This document shows positions 50,263 through 59,195 of a DNA stretch of 64,000 bases, piece after piece (the stretch's first letter is position 1; each line of letters starts with the position of its first letter). Under the pieces are notes generated by a model. That model did not search any database. It was not told the origin of the DNA and was given only the letters and a program-made list of their open reading frames with translations. The DNA is from Pseudomonadota bacterium (GTDB lineage: Bacteria; Desulfobacterota; Desulfobulbia; Desulfobulbales; JAGXFP01). A program made the position numbers and the translations under genes. Where the stretch lies: assembly GCA_018814305.1 (NCBI GenBank), contig JAHJAA010000043.1, positions 1 through 64,000 on the forward strand, read 5' to 3'.

Positions 50263-51201
50263 GTGGCAGCGTTGGTGGAGATGATCAACAGGGAAGAAAT
50301 TGAGAAATATCGTAAGATTGCCTTGCCTGAGTTGATGAGTATGGCTTTAGCTGAAAAACTCCGGTACCGCGCTCGCAAGGTTTCTCTGTGTACAATTATT
50401 AACGCCAAGTCCGGCAAGTGTAGCGAGGATTGCCGGTTTTGTGTCCAATCGGGTCATTATAATACCGAGGCGCCGGTTTACCCGTTGAAGAGTAATGGGG
50501 AAATCCTGGCCGCTGCCAGGGAAGCGCTGAGGATTGGGTCAGGGCGATTTTCCCTGGTGACCAGTGGTCGCGGGATGGGCAAGAGGGAGATTGGCCAGGT
50601 GGCCGAGGTGATTGCTGCCATCCGTAGCCAGGTGGGAATTGAGGTCTGTGGTTCTTTCGGTATTCAAGATGTTGACGACTTCAGAAGGTTAAAAGAGGCG
50701 GGTCTGTCACGCTATCATCATAACCTGGAGACCTCCCGTGAATATTTTCCTCAGGTCGTTTCCACCCATACCTTTGATGAGCGCGTAGAAACAATCCGTG
50801 CCGCCCACGAGGCGGGACTTCAAGTCTGTGCCGGTGGGATTTTCGGTTTGGGGGAATCTGAAGAAGACCGGATTTCCATGGCGTTGACCTTGCGTGAGCT
50901 TCAGGTTGATTCCATTCCGATCAATGTTTTGATCCCTCTGCCAGGAACTCCTCTGGCCGATTGTGAACCTCCCGTAATTCCAGATATTTTAAGGAGTATC
51001 GCTCTCTATCGTTTGATCAATCCTGAGATTCCTATTCGCCTCGCTGCTGGTCGGGAAAATGTTTTGGCTGACTTTTTGGGACAAGCCTTCATGGCTGGAG
51101 TTGATGGTATGATGATTGGTGGCTATCTGACCCAGAAGGGTCGGCTTCCTGAGCAGGACCTCCAGTTTGTTGAGGCGATCCGGGGAATATGGGAGGGGTG
51201 A
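50263..51201 (+). CDS. bioB: biotin synthase
   Basis: The 312-residue radical SAM protein has the CxxxCxxC motif in KCSEDCRFCVQS and the second-cluster region (SRYHHNLETS, GRENV). It inserts sulfur into dethiobiotin. The start is uncertain: the GTG at 50263 lies only 3-4 bases after AGGAGG; TTG at 50272 or ATG at 50281 are alternatives. bioF follows 33 bases on; bioA and bioD are not in the window. Confidence 0.95.
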   Translation: MAALVEMINREEIEKYRKIALPELMSMALAEKLRYRARKVSLCTIINAKSGKCSEDCRFCVQSGHYNTEAPVYPLKSNGEILAAAREALRIGSGRFSLVTSGRGMGKREIGQVAEVIAAIRSQVGIEVCGSFGIQDVDDFRRLKEAGLSRYHHNLETSREYFPQVVSTHTFDERVETIRAAHEAGLQVCAGGIFGLGESEEDRISMALTLRELQVDSIPINVLIPLPGTPLADCEPPVIPDILRSIALYRLINPEIPIRLAAGRENVLADFLGQAFMAGVDGMMIGGYLTQKGRLPEQDLQFVEAIRGIWEG

Positions 51202-51234
51202 TTCGTATGGTTTCTTCCTGGAGATTGTTGGTGT

Positions 51235-52428
51235 ATGGACACCTTGGCGAAATGGTTATCTGAACAGACCCGGGACGGGAAACATCGTTCCCTGACCCCG
51301 ATAAAGCGGCTTTCTCCGGGGTTTCTTCAATCCACCACAACGGAATTCTCCGCCCCCCTGCTTGATTTTTCCTCAAATGATTATCTGGCTCTTTCCCAGC
51401 ATCCCGAAATGGTGATGGCCGGTCATCGTTGTCTCGATACCTATGGGTGTGGGGTTGGTGGAGCCCGTCTGATGAGTGGTGATCTTGAGCTCTTCCATGA
51501 ACTGGAGGATCGGGTAGCCCGGTTCAAAACTCGAGAGGCGGCGTTGGTCTTTGGCAGTGGTTACCTGGGGAATCTCGGGGTCATCAGTTCCCTGACCGGA
51601 CGTGGTGATGTGATTTTTTCCGACCGCCTCAATCATGCCAGCATTCATGACGGTTGCCGACTCTCGGGGGCAGGGTTGGTCCGGTTTCGCCATAATGACC
51701 CGGATCATCTGGAAGATTGTTTGAAAAAGAAACGCGGTAAAGGGCGAGCCTTGATTGTGGTGGAGTCGATTTACAGCATGGACGGAGATCGTTGCCCTCT
51801 TCCCGAGCTGGTTGTTCTGAAACAGCGATATGACACCTTGCTGATGGTGGATGAGGCCCATGCCACCGGCATATTTGGTTCCAATGGCGGTGGGGTCATT
51901 CAAGAGGACGGGGTTTCCGAGCAGGTGGATGTTGCCTTTGGGACCTTTGGGAAGGCCTTGGGCAGCTATGGTGCCTATGTTGCAGGATCACCAATATTAA
52001 AGGATTTTCTGATTAATCGTGCCCGTAGTTTTATTTTTTCCACCGGTTTGCCGCCGGCGGTAATCGGTTGTTCCTTGACCGCCTTAAAAATTGTTGAAGA
52101 AAATCCTGGTATGGGGAAGAAACTTCTGGAGAAGGCGGCTTTTTTTAGAATGTGTCTTTGCCAGGCGGGGCTGCCTGGAGAATTGACCGGGGCCTCCCAG
52201 ATTATCCCTATTCTGGTGGGGGATAGTGACGCCGCCGTGGCCTTAGCCGACGAATGTCGCCGAAATGGCGTATTTGCCACGGCAGTGCGACCGCCAACGG
52301 TTCCGGTCGGAGCGGCTCGTCTCCGTTTTTCTATATCCTTGGCCCATACCTCTGAAAATCTTCGGGAAGCCGCCGGCGTCCTTGCCGAATCCAGCCGGAA
52401 AATCGGAGTTCGGGTTCGGGTTTTATAG
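51235..52428 (+). CDS. bioF: 8-amino-7-oxononanoate synthase
   Basis: The 397-residue PLP enzyme has SNDYLALSQHPEM, VDEAHATGIFG, the PLP lysine in GTFGKALGSYGAY and SFIFSTGLPP. It condenses pimeloyl thioester with alanine in biotin synthesis. It is convergent with mutM, with 24 bases between the stops. Confidence 0.96.
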   Translation: MDTLAKWLSEQTRDGKHRSLTPIKRLSPGFLQSTTTEFSAPLLDFSSNDYLALSQHPEMVMAGHRCLDTYGCGVGGARLMSGDLELFHELEDRVARFKTREAALVFGSGYLGNLGVISSLTGRGDVIFSDRLNHASIHDGCRLSGAGLVRFRHNDPDHLEDCLKKKRGKGRALIVVESIYSMDGDRCPLPELVVLKQRYDTLLMVDEAHATGIFGSNGGGVIQEDGVSEQVDVAFGTFGKALGSYGAYVAGSPILKDFLINRARSFIFSTGLPPAVIGCSLTALKIVEENPGMGKKLLEKAAFFRMCLCQAGLPGELTGASQIIPILVGDSDAAVALADECRRNGVFATAVRPPTVPVGAARLRFSISLAHTSENLREAAGVLAESSRKIGVRVRVL

Positions 52429-52452
52429 TGAGTGTATCGAATGCCCCAAAGT

Positions 52453-53283
52453 TTACCCTTCCTCTTTTTGGCATTTGGGGCACAAGAACGTTGCCCTGCC
52501 AGCCAAGACCATTTTCGTGATGACCGCTCCGCACTTAAGGCAGGGAAGGCCCTCCCGGGCATAGACCTTGAGTCTGACCTGAAAATATCCTTTTTCGCCA
52601 CTGCTGTTGACGTAGTCAGAAATGGTGGTCCCGCCGCAAGCAATCGCATCACTTAAGATTCTACGACTTTCTTGGATTATACACCGCCACTGCTGGCGGG
52701 TGATTTCGCCGGTGGGTTTAGCGGGATGGATGGCGGAGGCAAATAGCGTTTCACTGGCGTAGATATTCCCGATTCCGGTGACGATCCGGTTATCCATCAG
52801 GAAGTTTTTAACCGGTCCATTGCGTCTTGAACCTTTCTTAATAAGGTAGTCGGGTGAAAAATCCTCCCAGAAAGGATCCGGCCCCAACTCGGCAAAGAAG
52901 TGATCGGGAGTAAGACCAGGGGGGAGGCAATGGATTAAACCGAACCGTCTGGTGTCGTTCAAGCGAAGTTCGAGACCATTATCGAGTCGCCAGCAGGCAT
53001 GGTCATGGACGAGTAACCGGCTGTCCCAAGGGAAGAGTCCAAGACGTCCGGTCATTCCAAGGTGCAGAATCATGGTTGAGGCGTTTGCCATATCGAGCAG
53101 AATGAATTTTGCCCGGCGCCTGACGGAGAGAATCGTCTCTTCTACAACCCATCTTCGGATCAATGCAGTCGGGATGGGCTTCCTGAGTGACTTTCCGCTT
53201 TGTCTAAAAGAAAGGATCTGACGATCGGGAAGGTGCTTGATGAGCCCTTGGCACACCACTTCAACTTCGGGTAATTCAGGCAT
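52453..53283 (-). CDS. mutM: formamidopyrimidine-DNA glycosylase
   Basis: The 276-residue protein starts PELPEVEVV, where Pro2 is the catalytic nucleophile and Glu3 assists. It has LHLGMTGRL, VTGIGNIYASETLF and a C-terminal zinc finger C-x2-C...C-x2-C (PCLKCG...LCPKCQ). It removes 8-oxoguanine and formamidopyrimidines. The 9-bp inverted repeat TGCCCCAAA/TTTGGGGCA at 52442-52482 spans its 3' end. Confidence 0.97.
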   Translation of the reverse strand: MPELPEVEVVCQGLIKHLPDRQILSFRQSGKSLRKPIPTALIRRWVVEETILSVRRRAKFILLDMANASTMILHLGMTGRLGLFPWDSRLLVHDHACWRLDNGLELRLNDTRRFGLIHCLPPGLTPDHFFAELGPDPFWEDFSPDYLIKKGSRRNGPVKNFLMDNRIVTGIGNIYASETLFASAIHPAKPTGEITRQQWRCIIQESRRILSDAIACGGTTISDYVNSSGEKGYFQVRLKVYAREGLPCLKCGAVITKMVLAGRATFLCPKCQKEEG

Positions 53284-53471
53284 CAATTCACCCCTGAAAT
53301 TTCAATGAAAAGTATGGTATATACTGAAAACTTGTGAAACAAATAAAAAAATCATGCTATGGTGAGGGTTATTTAATGCTGTTGAATAATCCGCTCTAAG
53401 TTGTTCTGTTAGAGATCGTTCGATGGGACATTGCCGATAGGGCTGTGCCGATGTCCGGTGAGGAGATCATG

Positions 53472-54236
53472 ATGATAGTTAAATGCCCGAAATGCAACAG
53501 TAAAGGGAAGGTCAGCGGTGATTATGCGGGGAAAGAAGTCCGTTGCCCTAAGTGTGCTGTGGGTTTCATCGCTGTTGAAGATTCTGGGCGGTCAGAGGAA
53601 TGGTATTATGGCCAGGGTCAGGAGAAGATCGGCCCCATTGATCGTGATCAGCTTTTAGATCTTGCCCACCAGGAAGCTTTTTCCGCTTCAACCCTGATCT
53701 GGAAAAAGGGGATGGCCGGTTGGCAGCCTTTTCTAGAGGTCTTTCCCGAACTGGCCATGTCCGCTGAAAGCATTACTTCGGCTGATCCAGAAGCGATCGA
53801 CGAGCCTTTGGCTGAGTTTCACTATGCTGGAGCCAGCGGGAGGATCGCTGCCTGGATTATTGATGTGGTGTTCATGCTTTCTCTGGGGGGGATGGTTGAA
53901 GGCCTGAGTCGCAAGTTTTTTCCTGGAGCCTATGCCGCCTACACCCTTAATCCCGTTCTGCTCGGAACCCTTGGGCTCAATGTCTTCCTTGGCATGTTTT
54001 ATACCATCTTTTTTGTCGGGAAATATGGAGCCACCCCGGGGAAGATGCTCTGTCGGCTGCAGATTGTCAACCAGGACGGGGGAGCGGTCAGTTATCGGCA
54101 GGCCTTTGGGCGCTACTGTGGAAAATTTATTTTTGGGGCACTCACCCTGATGCTCAGTTTCCTGCCGTTTTTTTTCGATCCCCAGCGGCGGGCTCTGCAT
54201 GATCGAATGAGTCATACCCTGGTCATTGAGGTGTAG
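53472..54236 (+). CDS. zinc-ribbon, GYF-like and RDD domain membrane protein
   Basis: The 254-residue protein has a zinc ribbon (CPKC...CPKC, residues 4-30), a GYF_2 domain (about 42-90; EWYYGQGQEKIGPIDRDQLLDL, LIWKKGMAGW) and an RDD domain with three or so membrane helices (about 115-250; RIAAWIIDVVFML, GATPGKMLCRLQIVN, RALHDRMSHTLVI). RDD proteins are integral membrane proteins with diverse, often unknown functions. The start at 53472 (or 53469) follows GAGGAG; upstream in-frame codons lie too close. Confidence 0.82.
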   Translation: MIVKCPKCNSKGKVSGDYAGKEVRCPKCAVGFIAVEDSGRSEEWYYGQGQEKIGPIDRDQLLDLAHQEAFSASTLIWKKGMAGWQPFLEVFPELAMSAESITSADPEAIDEPLAEFHYAGASGRIAAWIIDVVFMLSLGGMVEGLSRKFFPGAYAAYTLNPVLLGTLGLNVFLGMFYTIFFVGKYGATPGKMLCRLQIVNQDGGAVSYRQAFGRYCGKFIFGALTLMLSFLPFFFDPQRRALHDRMSHTLVIEV

Positions 54237-54258
54237 CAAGCCCCCCACTATTTCTTGT

Positions 54259-56610
54259 TTATCTGCAACAATCGCTACCGGTCAAGATGACCGGACCGCT
54301 GAGAACCATTTCACTCCCTGCCGTACAACAGTTGGGGCCCTGCTGATTGAGAATATTTCCCAGAAGGTCAAAGAGAAAAAATGAATCATCATCCCGAGGC
54401 AACAGAGCTTCGCTGATCTGTTGTTTTTCTCCCCTCATCAGTAAAGAGCCATCATCCAAAATTACCCCCGCCATGGGCCCGCGATACATAACTGTTGTCA
54501 GCTGTGGCGAGGTTTTTGGCCGAAAGCACTTGTAGGTCAGTGAGAAGAAGTCCGCCCCTTTTTCCTGTCGATAGAAAAACCGTTTGAGACAACTGGTCCC
54601 GGTAAAACCGGCGGACCTGAGCATGGCCATGAGCTGTTTGAGCTGCATGGCCCCACCAAGACATTCTCCCCGGAATTGGGCATTGTTTTTGATGGTTATT
54701 GGGATGGGTCGATCGGTTACGATGTCTGAGACGACCAGGCGACCGCCGGGTTTGAGGATCCGAAATATTTCATGATAGGTCCGTCGTTTATCGGGACTGA
54801 GATTGATAACACAGTTTGAGATTACTGCATCCACGGAGTTGTCTGCCAGTGGAATCCGCTCCAGAAAACCCTGACGGAAATCAATATTATCGTAACCCAG
54901 TTTTTGTACCACCGAGTCTTTTGACCGCTGGGCCAGGTTGAGCATCTCCTCGGTCATATCGATTCCGTAGACCCGCCCCTCAGGCCCGACCTCCGTTGCG
55001 GCCAGAAAACATTCAACCCCACTACCGCTGCCCAGGTCCACCATGGTTTCACCTGGACGGAGCTCGGCGTCTCGAACTGGACTGCCGCATCCATAGGATC
55101 TGGTTTTGGCATCCTCGGGGATCAGGTGCAGACCAGAACCGGTGGGTCCGAATGGGTTAATAATTTCGTCATTGGTGACCCGGGCTGCCTGGCCATAAAA
55201 TTCTCGGACCGCACTATGGTCTTGATCTTCAGTTGCCAATGAAATCACACAGTTGCAGTGGGTCAGGGAAACCTCGGCCCCTCCGTCGGGGCAATCATGC
55301 CGGACATCTCCCATGCGGAGTTGGATTTCATTGGGATTCCTCACGGTATACAGGGCCGCTTGTCTGCTGATTAGCCAGAGGGCAATCTGTTCATATAATT
55401 CGAGATATGGATCGCCACCGATAAAGGATCGAGTGCTTACATAGCTGTGATCGATATCTCCCCCCCCAATCAGAAAGCGAAAGGGATCAGTTGCCGTCCG
55501 TATTGAGTCACTAAGCGAGGTTTGTCGAATCCGGGTGAGGAGAGCACTGGAGCGCCAGACGGTGTCCAGACCATCTGCAAGATTTCCACTGGCAAGGTCG
55601 CTTTCACCTATCAGGGCCGGTGAGGGATAGATGGTGCCGTCGGGATCAATTGCCAGGGATTCCCAGGCGGCATTGCTGAGATCGAAGCGGGTTCCCGGGG
55701 AGCTGAAGACTTGGCTACGGATTGTTTCGATATTATCGATGGACACTCCCACCTCTTCGGCGATTTCCTGGGCGGTGGTCAGGAGGGGGAAGATCTCCGC
55801 CGGAGAAACAAATTGATCGTTTTTACCCTTGCCCCGGATAAAATGCCATAACAAGTGGATATTACGAATACCTTTATTTGCGGCCAGCCGGGTGAGCGAT
55901 GGAAGATCGAGATAGTTGATGCGGTTGATGGCAATGGAGAGGGTTATCTGAAGCCCAGAGCCGACCAGGGTATCCAGGATATCCATCAATAGGGAGAAGG
56001 TCCCCGGCCCGCGGATGCGGTCGTGTTGTTCTTCCAGGCCGTCCAGGCTTATTTGTAAATGGAGACGGGGACTGGGCAGGGCCAGGAGCTCTTGGATTTG
56101 GTCCGGGAGGAGCAGACCGTTGGTCAAGATAATGGCATGTTTTTCCTGGTCTTTAAGGAGGGTTGCGAGCATTTTGGTCAGGCCCGGATAGAGCAATGGT
56201 TCACCCCCGGTAAAATAATATAGCTTACATCCCAGAGCGTCTGCCTCCCTTATTCCTTGAGCCAGGGTGGTGGGGCTCATGGTCCGGCTCTTGCCCGGTG
56301 AGCAGGAAAACAGGCAATGGGTGCAGGCCAGGTTACAGGAGTCAGTGAGGTGAAACCAGCACTCATGGAGATGGTCAAGGGTAAGATGGTTGGTACGCCC
56401 AAGATAGGGTCTGGGTGATTGATCAATCTCCAATTGGGTCCACAGCAAGCTGTTGCCGGCGGAGCAGATCCCCTGGCTGGCAAGGTTCTGCAGTTCCTGG
56501 TCAGCCTGCAGACCGGGAACCAGCCAGTCCGGCTTGTCGGGATTGACATAAATTGCCTGGCCATCCATAAAAAATCGTTGCCAAGGTCCAATAAAGTTGG
56601 GTTTATCCAT
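54259..56610 (-). CDS. radical SAM / ArsM-type methyltransferase fusion
   Basis: The 783-residue protein joins two SAM-using enzymes. The N-terminal half is a radical SAM domain (CxxxCxxC at Cys92, 96, 99; YYFTGGEPL) followed by a SPASM-like region of about residues 330-440. From about 455 on comes an ArsM-like methyltransferase, with SAM loop VDLGSGSGVECFLA (about 524) and the three ArsM-type arsenite cysteines: Cys508 in SYGCGSP, Cys600 in SNCVINLSPDK and Cys650 in GECLGGA. The last 30 residues have Cys-Cys pairs (CCTAGSE, SDCCR). Radical SAM plus arsenite methylation suggests an organoarsenic (or selenium) metabolite or a maturase. Its start at 56610 begins MDKPNFIG. Confidence 0.85.
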   Translation of the reverse strand: MDKPNFIGPWQRFFMDGQAIYVNPDKPDWLVPGLQADQELQNLASQGICSAGNSLLWTQLEIDQSPRPYLGRTNHLTLDHLHECWFHLTDSCNLACTHCLFSCSPGKSRTMSPTTLAQGIREADALGCKLYYFTGGEPLLYPGLTKMLATLLKDQEKHAIILTNGLLLPDQIQELLALPSPRLHLQISLDGLEEQHDRIRGPGTFSLLMDILDTLVGSGLQITLSIAINRINYLDLPSLTRLAANKGIRNIHLLWHFIRGKGKNDQFVSPAEIFPLLTTAQEIAEEVGVSIDNIETIRSQVFSSPGTRFDLSNAAWESLAIDPDGTIYPSPALIGESDLASGNLADGLDTVWRSSALLTRIRQTSLSDSIRTATDPFRFLIGGGDIDHSYVSTRSFIGGDPYLELYEQIALWLISRQAALYTVRNPNEIQLRMGDVRHDCPDGGAEVSLTHCNCVISLATEDQDHSAVREFYGQAARVTNDEIINPFGPTGSGLHLIPEDAKTRSYGCGSPVRDAELRPGETMVDLGSGSGVECFLAATEVGPEGRVYGIDMTEEMLNLAQRSKDSVVQKLGYDNIDFRQGFLERIPLADNSVDAVISNCVINLSPDKRRTYHEIFRILKPGGRLVVSDIVTDRPIPITIKNNAQFRGECLGGAMQLKQLMAMLRSAGFTGTSCLKRFFYRQEKGADFFSLTYKCFRPKTSPQLTTVMYRGPMAGVILDDGSLLMRGEKQQISEALLPRDDDSFFLFDLLGNILNQQGPNCCTAGSEMVLSGPVILTGSDCCR

Positions 56611-56838
56611 TGAGTATACTTTTCGTTGAGTTGTCTTGGTTTTGAGGGATCGGGTGTGGTATGGAATTTTCTATTCGCCAAGCCATAATTTTTATTCTGA
56701 CCATAGGGTATGATGACCATTGATCAGAACCCTTAAAAGAGATACCGGAATGACGGAATCAGGTCAAGTTCCATGAATCCAGATCAGCCGGGGGTGGGAT
56801 ATTTATTCAAGCTGCACAGAAGAGAGAAGGGGACTCAG

Positions 56839-57435
56839 ATGACTGAAAAAAAGAAAGGACGAGCGGCGATCAGGGAGAGGATGCTATCCCTTCGTGACGG
56901 AATTCCCGAAAAGGAAAGGGCGGCCATGAGCCAGCGTATTGAATCCCATCTTTTTTCGCTGCCGGTTTTGGCGGCGGCTCGAAATATTATGTTTTATGTG
57001 GCCTTTCGGAGCGAGGTGGAAACCAGGTCGGCCATGTATCAGTGTCTGGCCCTGGGAAAGTCATTAGTGTTGCCGGTAACCTTGGCTCGGGAAAAAAGAC
57101 TTATTCCATATCTGGTCACGAATCTCGATCAGGAACTTCGCCCTGGATACTGTTCCATCCCGGAGCCAGACCCAAGCCGGACTGTGGAATTTGATTCCCG
57201 GGAGCTTGACGTCATTATCCTTCCTGGAAGTTCGTTTGATCATAACGGAGGGCGGCTCGGTTACGGGGGGGGGTTTTATGATCGTTTTCTGGCCATAACT
57301 GCACCTCGGGCGGTTAGAATCGGATTGGCTTTCAGTTGTCAAATCACTAACGAACTTTCCCTTGCTCCCCACGATCAGCCGATTAACTATTTGGTCACTG
57401 AACTGGGCGCTGAAAAATGTCATTACCATCGATGA
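56839..57435 (+). CDS. 5-formyltetrahydrofolate cyclo-ligase
   Basis: The 198-residue protein has the 5-FCL/FAU1 motifs: an N-terminal Lys-rich helix, MFYVAFRSEVET, and the nucleotide loop GGRLGYGGGFYDRFL. It converts 5-formyl-THF to methenyl-THF with ATP. The ATG at 56839 follows GAAGGGGA; an ATG at 56773 gives 22 more residues and is less likely. The genomic spot resembles the E. coli 6S RNA-ygfA region, but I found no 6S RNA here. Confidence 0.9.
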   Translation: MTEKKKGRAAIRERMLSLRDGIPEKERAAMSQRIESHLFSLPVLAAARNIMFYVAFRSEVETRSAMYQCLALGKSLVLPVTLAREKRLIPYLVTNLDQELRPGYCSIPEPDPSRTVEFDSRELDVIILPGSSFDHNGGRLGYGGGFYDRFLAITAPRAVRIGLAFSCQITNELSLAPHDQPINYLVTELGAEKCHYHR

Positions 57436-57516
57436 CGGTGCAGGTCCCAGAAGAGTAGGATTCAGTTTGTCGGTGGTCCAGGGGATAACCGCTGGTGATT
57501 GGACTCAGGGAGTGGA

Positions 57517-58818
57517 TTATTTGATGTGCCGAACCTGGTTTCGGCCATCTTCTTTGGCAATATACAGGGCATTATCCGCCCGATAGATCAGGCCATCAAG
57601 GGAGTCGCCCGATTGCAGAGAGGTGACCCCGAAGCTTGCCGTGATCTTGATCGGCGTCGTTCGGCGGGTGCCGGTTTCGATGATGGTTTCTTCAATTAAA
57701 TGTCTCAGTCGTTCGGCGGTTTCCACAGCTTTTGGTAATTCGGTTGCCGGGAGGACAATCAGATATTCTTCCCCGCCATAACGGCAGACAATATCATAAT
57801 TTCTGAGGGTCGAAGTCAGGATGTCGGCAATGGTCTGGATAACCTGATCTCCCACCTGATGACCGAAGTTGTCATTGATTTTTTTGAAATGATCGATGTC
57901 AAGAATGATCACTGAAAGTGCGACCTGCTTTCTTATGCTGAGGGATATTTCCTGTTGAAAGCGCCTGATCCCTTCCCCGCGGTTGAGGAGTGAGGTCAGG
58001 GAGTCCGTGGTTGCCAGCTGGTAGAGTCGTTTTTCCGATTGTTTCAAATCGTTGATGAAGTGCTGGGAGATATAGAGAATCACCGAGAGCAGCAGGACCA
58101 GCAGGGCCGAGGCTGAGAGAATCGTATAAAACAGAGATGCGGACATCTCATCGTTGATTGCGGTCGCAGGGATGGAAATACTGATTCCACCGCGGATATC
58201 CCCGATTTTATAGCCTTGGGCACCATGGCAGATCAAGCATTCCTTTTCCGTGGTGAGCGGTGCCATGTATCTGAAGATTTCTTCGCCGGAGACATTGGTC
58301 TGGTATAGGTAATTTTCTTTGACTCCATTTTCGAATTGTTCCAGGGATTCCTGCTCAAAAAGATCAGGTTCATTGAGTGGACTTAAAGGGTTGAGACTGG
58401 TAATGAAAATTGAAAAGGCCCGTTCTTCCTGGCCGAGTTGAGAGATATTTCTGGTGATGGCGGCATGACTGCGTAAGAGAAAGTTGCCTTGTTCGGCTTT
58501 GATTTCCGGGGTGATCCCGGGAAGGTTAGCGAGAATGGGGTCGATCTGCATATCGCCTTTTTGTTTGACGTAAACCCCTTCCTGGTTGATTATCCATTGC
58601 CGGGTTTGCACGATTTCCTGGAAAAAGGCGCGGGCTTCATGGAGGAGTTGGTCTCGAAGGAGTTGGTGGTTCCGGGCGTTAAAACCCCAGAAAATGGCGA
58701 TGATCAAGACACAACTGATCAGTGATATGAGCCCGAGATAACGTCGCACAAATACGGCACTGGATTGGAACAGCGCAGCCGTTTCTTCTTGGATATGGAC
58801 TGTTGAGGGAGGGGGCAT
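57517..58818 (-). CDS. heme-binding (DUF3365) diguanylate cyclase
   Basis: The 433-residue protein has two membrane helices (about 29-47, 228-248) around a periplasmic DUF3365/Tll0287-like domain that carries a CxxCH heme motif (CLICHG, Cys194-His198). The cytoplasmic GGDEF domain (about 275-430) has RYGGEEYLIV and a full RxxD inhibitory site (RNYD). It therefore probably senses redox state or gas through c-type heme and makes c-di-GMP. GGEEY is an active-type variant. Confidence 0.9.
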   Translation of the reverse strand: MPPPSTVHIQEETAALFQSSAVFVRRYLGLISLISCVLIIAIFWGFNARNHQLLRDQLLHEARAFFQEIVQTRQWIINQEGVYVKQKGDMQIDPILANLPGITPEIKAEQGNFLLRSHAAITRNISQLGQEERAFSIFITSLNPLSPLNEPDLFEQESLEQFENGVKENYLYQTNVSGEEIFRYMAPLTTEKECLICHGAQGYKIGDIRGGISISIPATAINDEMSASLFYTILSASALLVLLLSVILYISQHFINDLKQSEKRLYQLATTDSLTSLLNRGEGIRRFQQEISLSIRKQVALSVIILDIDHFKKINDNFGHQVGDQVIQTIADILTSTLRNYDIVCRYGGEEYLIVLPATELPKAVETAERLRHLIEETIIETGTRRTTPIKITASFGVTSLQSGDSLDGLIYRADNALYIAKEDGRNQVRHIK

Positions 58819-59195
58819 CGATTTAGTTATACCACTAACTTCTGAAGGAAACGCGAGGGATGGATTTGGAATACCCTCGTAACGTGTGGAATTCGCGTGT
58901 AATAAAACATCCTACTATCATAAAAAAATCAAGATACGGCAAGTTGTTTTCGCTTGGAACTTTAAAATAATCATTGTCAGCTCGACTTCCTTGCCAATGA
59001 ATGAATCTCGCGTGGTGAGGACGGAGAACTATATGGCAGGCTGGGGTTGAAAAAAAATAGAGCTGGAAAAAACGCTCCGGTTTAGGGTAAAAATTTTCAG
59101 GTCGGGTTCACCGGATTAAACACCGGGACGAATTCTTTAGTCTTTAGAGAAATCGGTTCCAGGTAAAAAATAGGGATAAGGGTAGAAGATAAGGT
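58819..59195. other. intergenic, no feature recognised
   Basis: These 377 bases separate divergent genes and should hold promoters for both. AT-rich patches occur, but I see no clear promoter, repeat or RNA. Confidence 0.5.

Noticed and set aside
52442-52482. inverted repeat at bioF/mutM ends as a terminator
   Set aside because: Arms are 9 bp but there is no T tract on either strand and it lies in the mutM zinc-finger codons.
56611-56838. 6S RNA before the 5-FCL gene
   Set aside because: The location is typical, but I see no 6S-like closing stem and central bubble.
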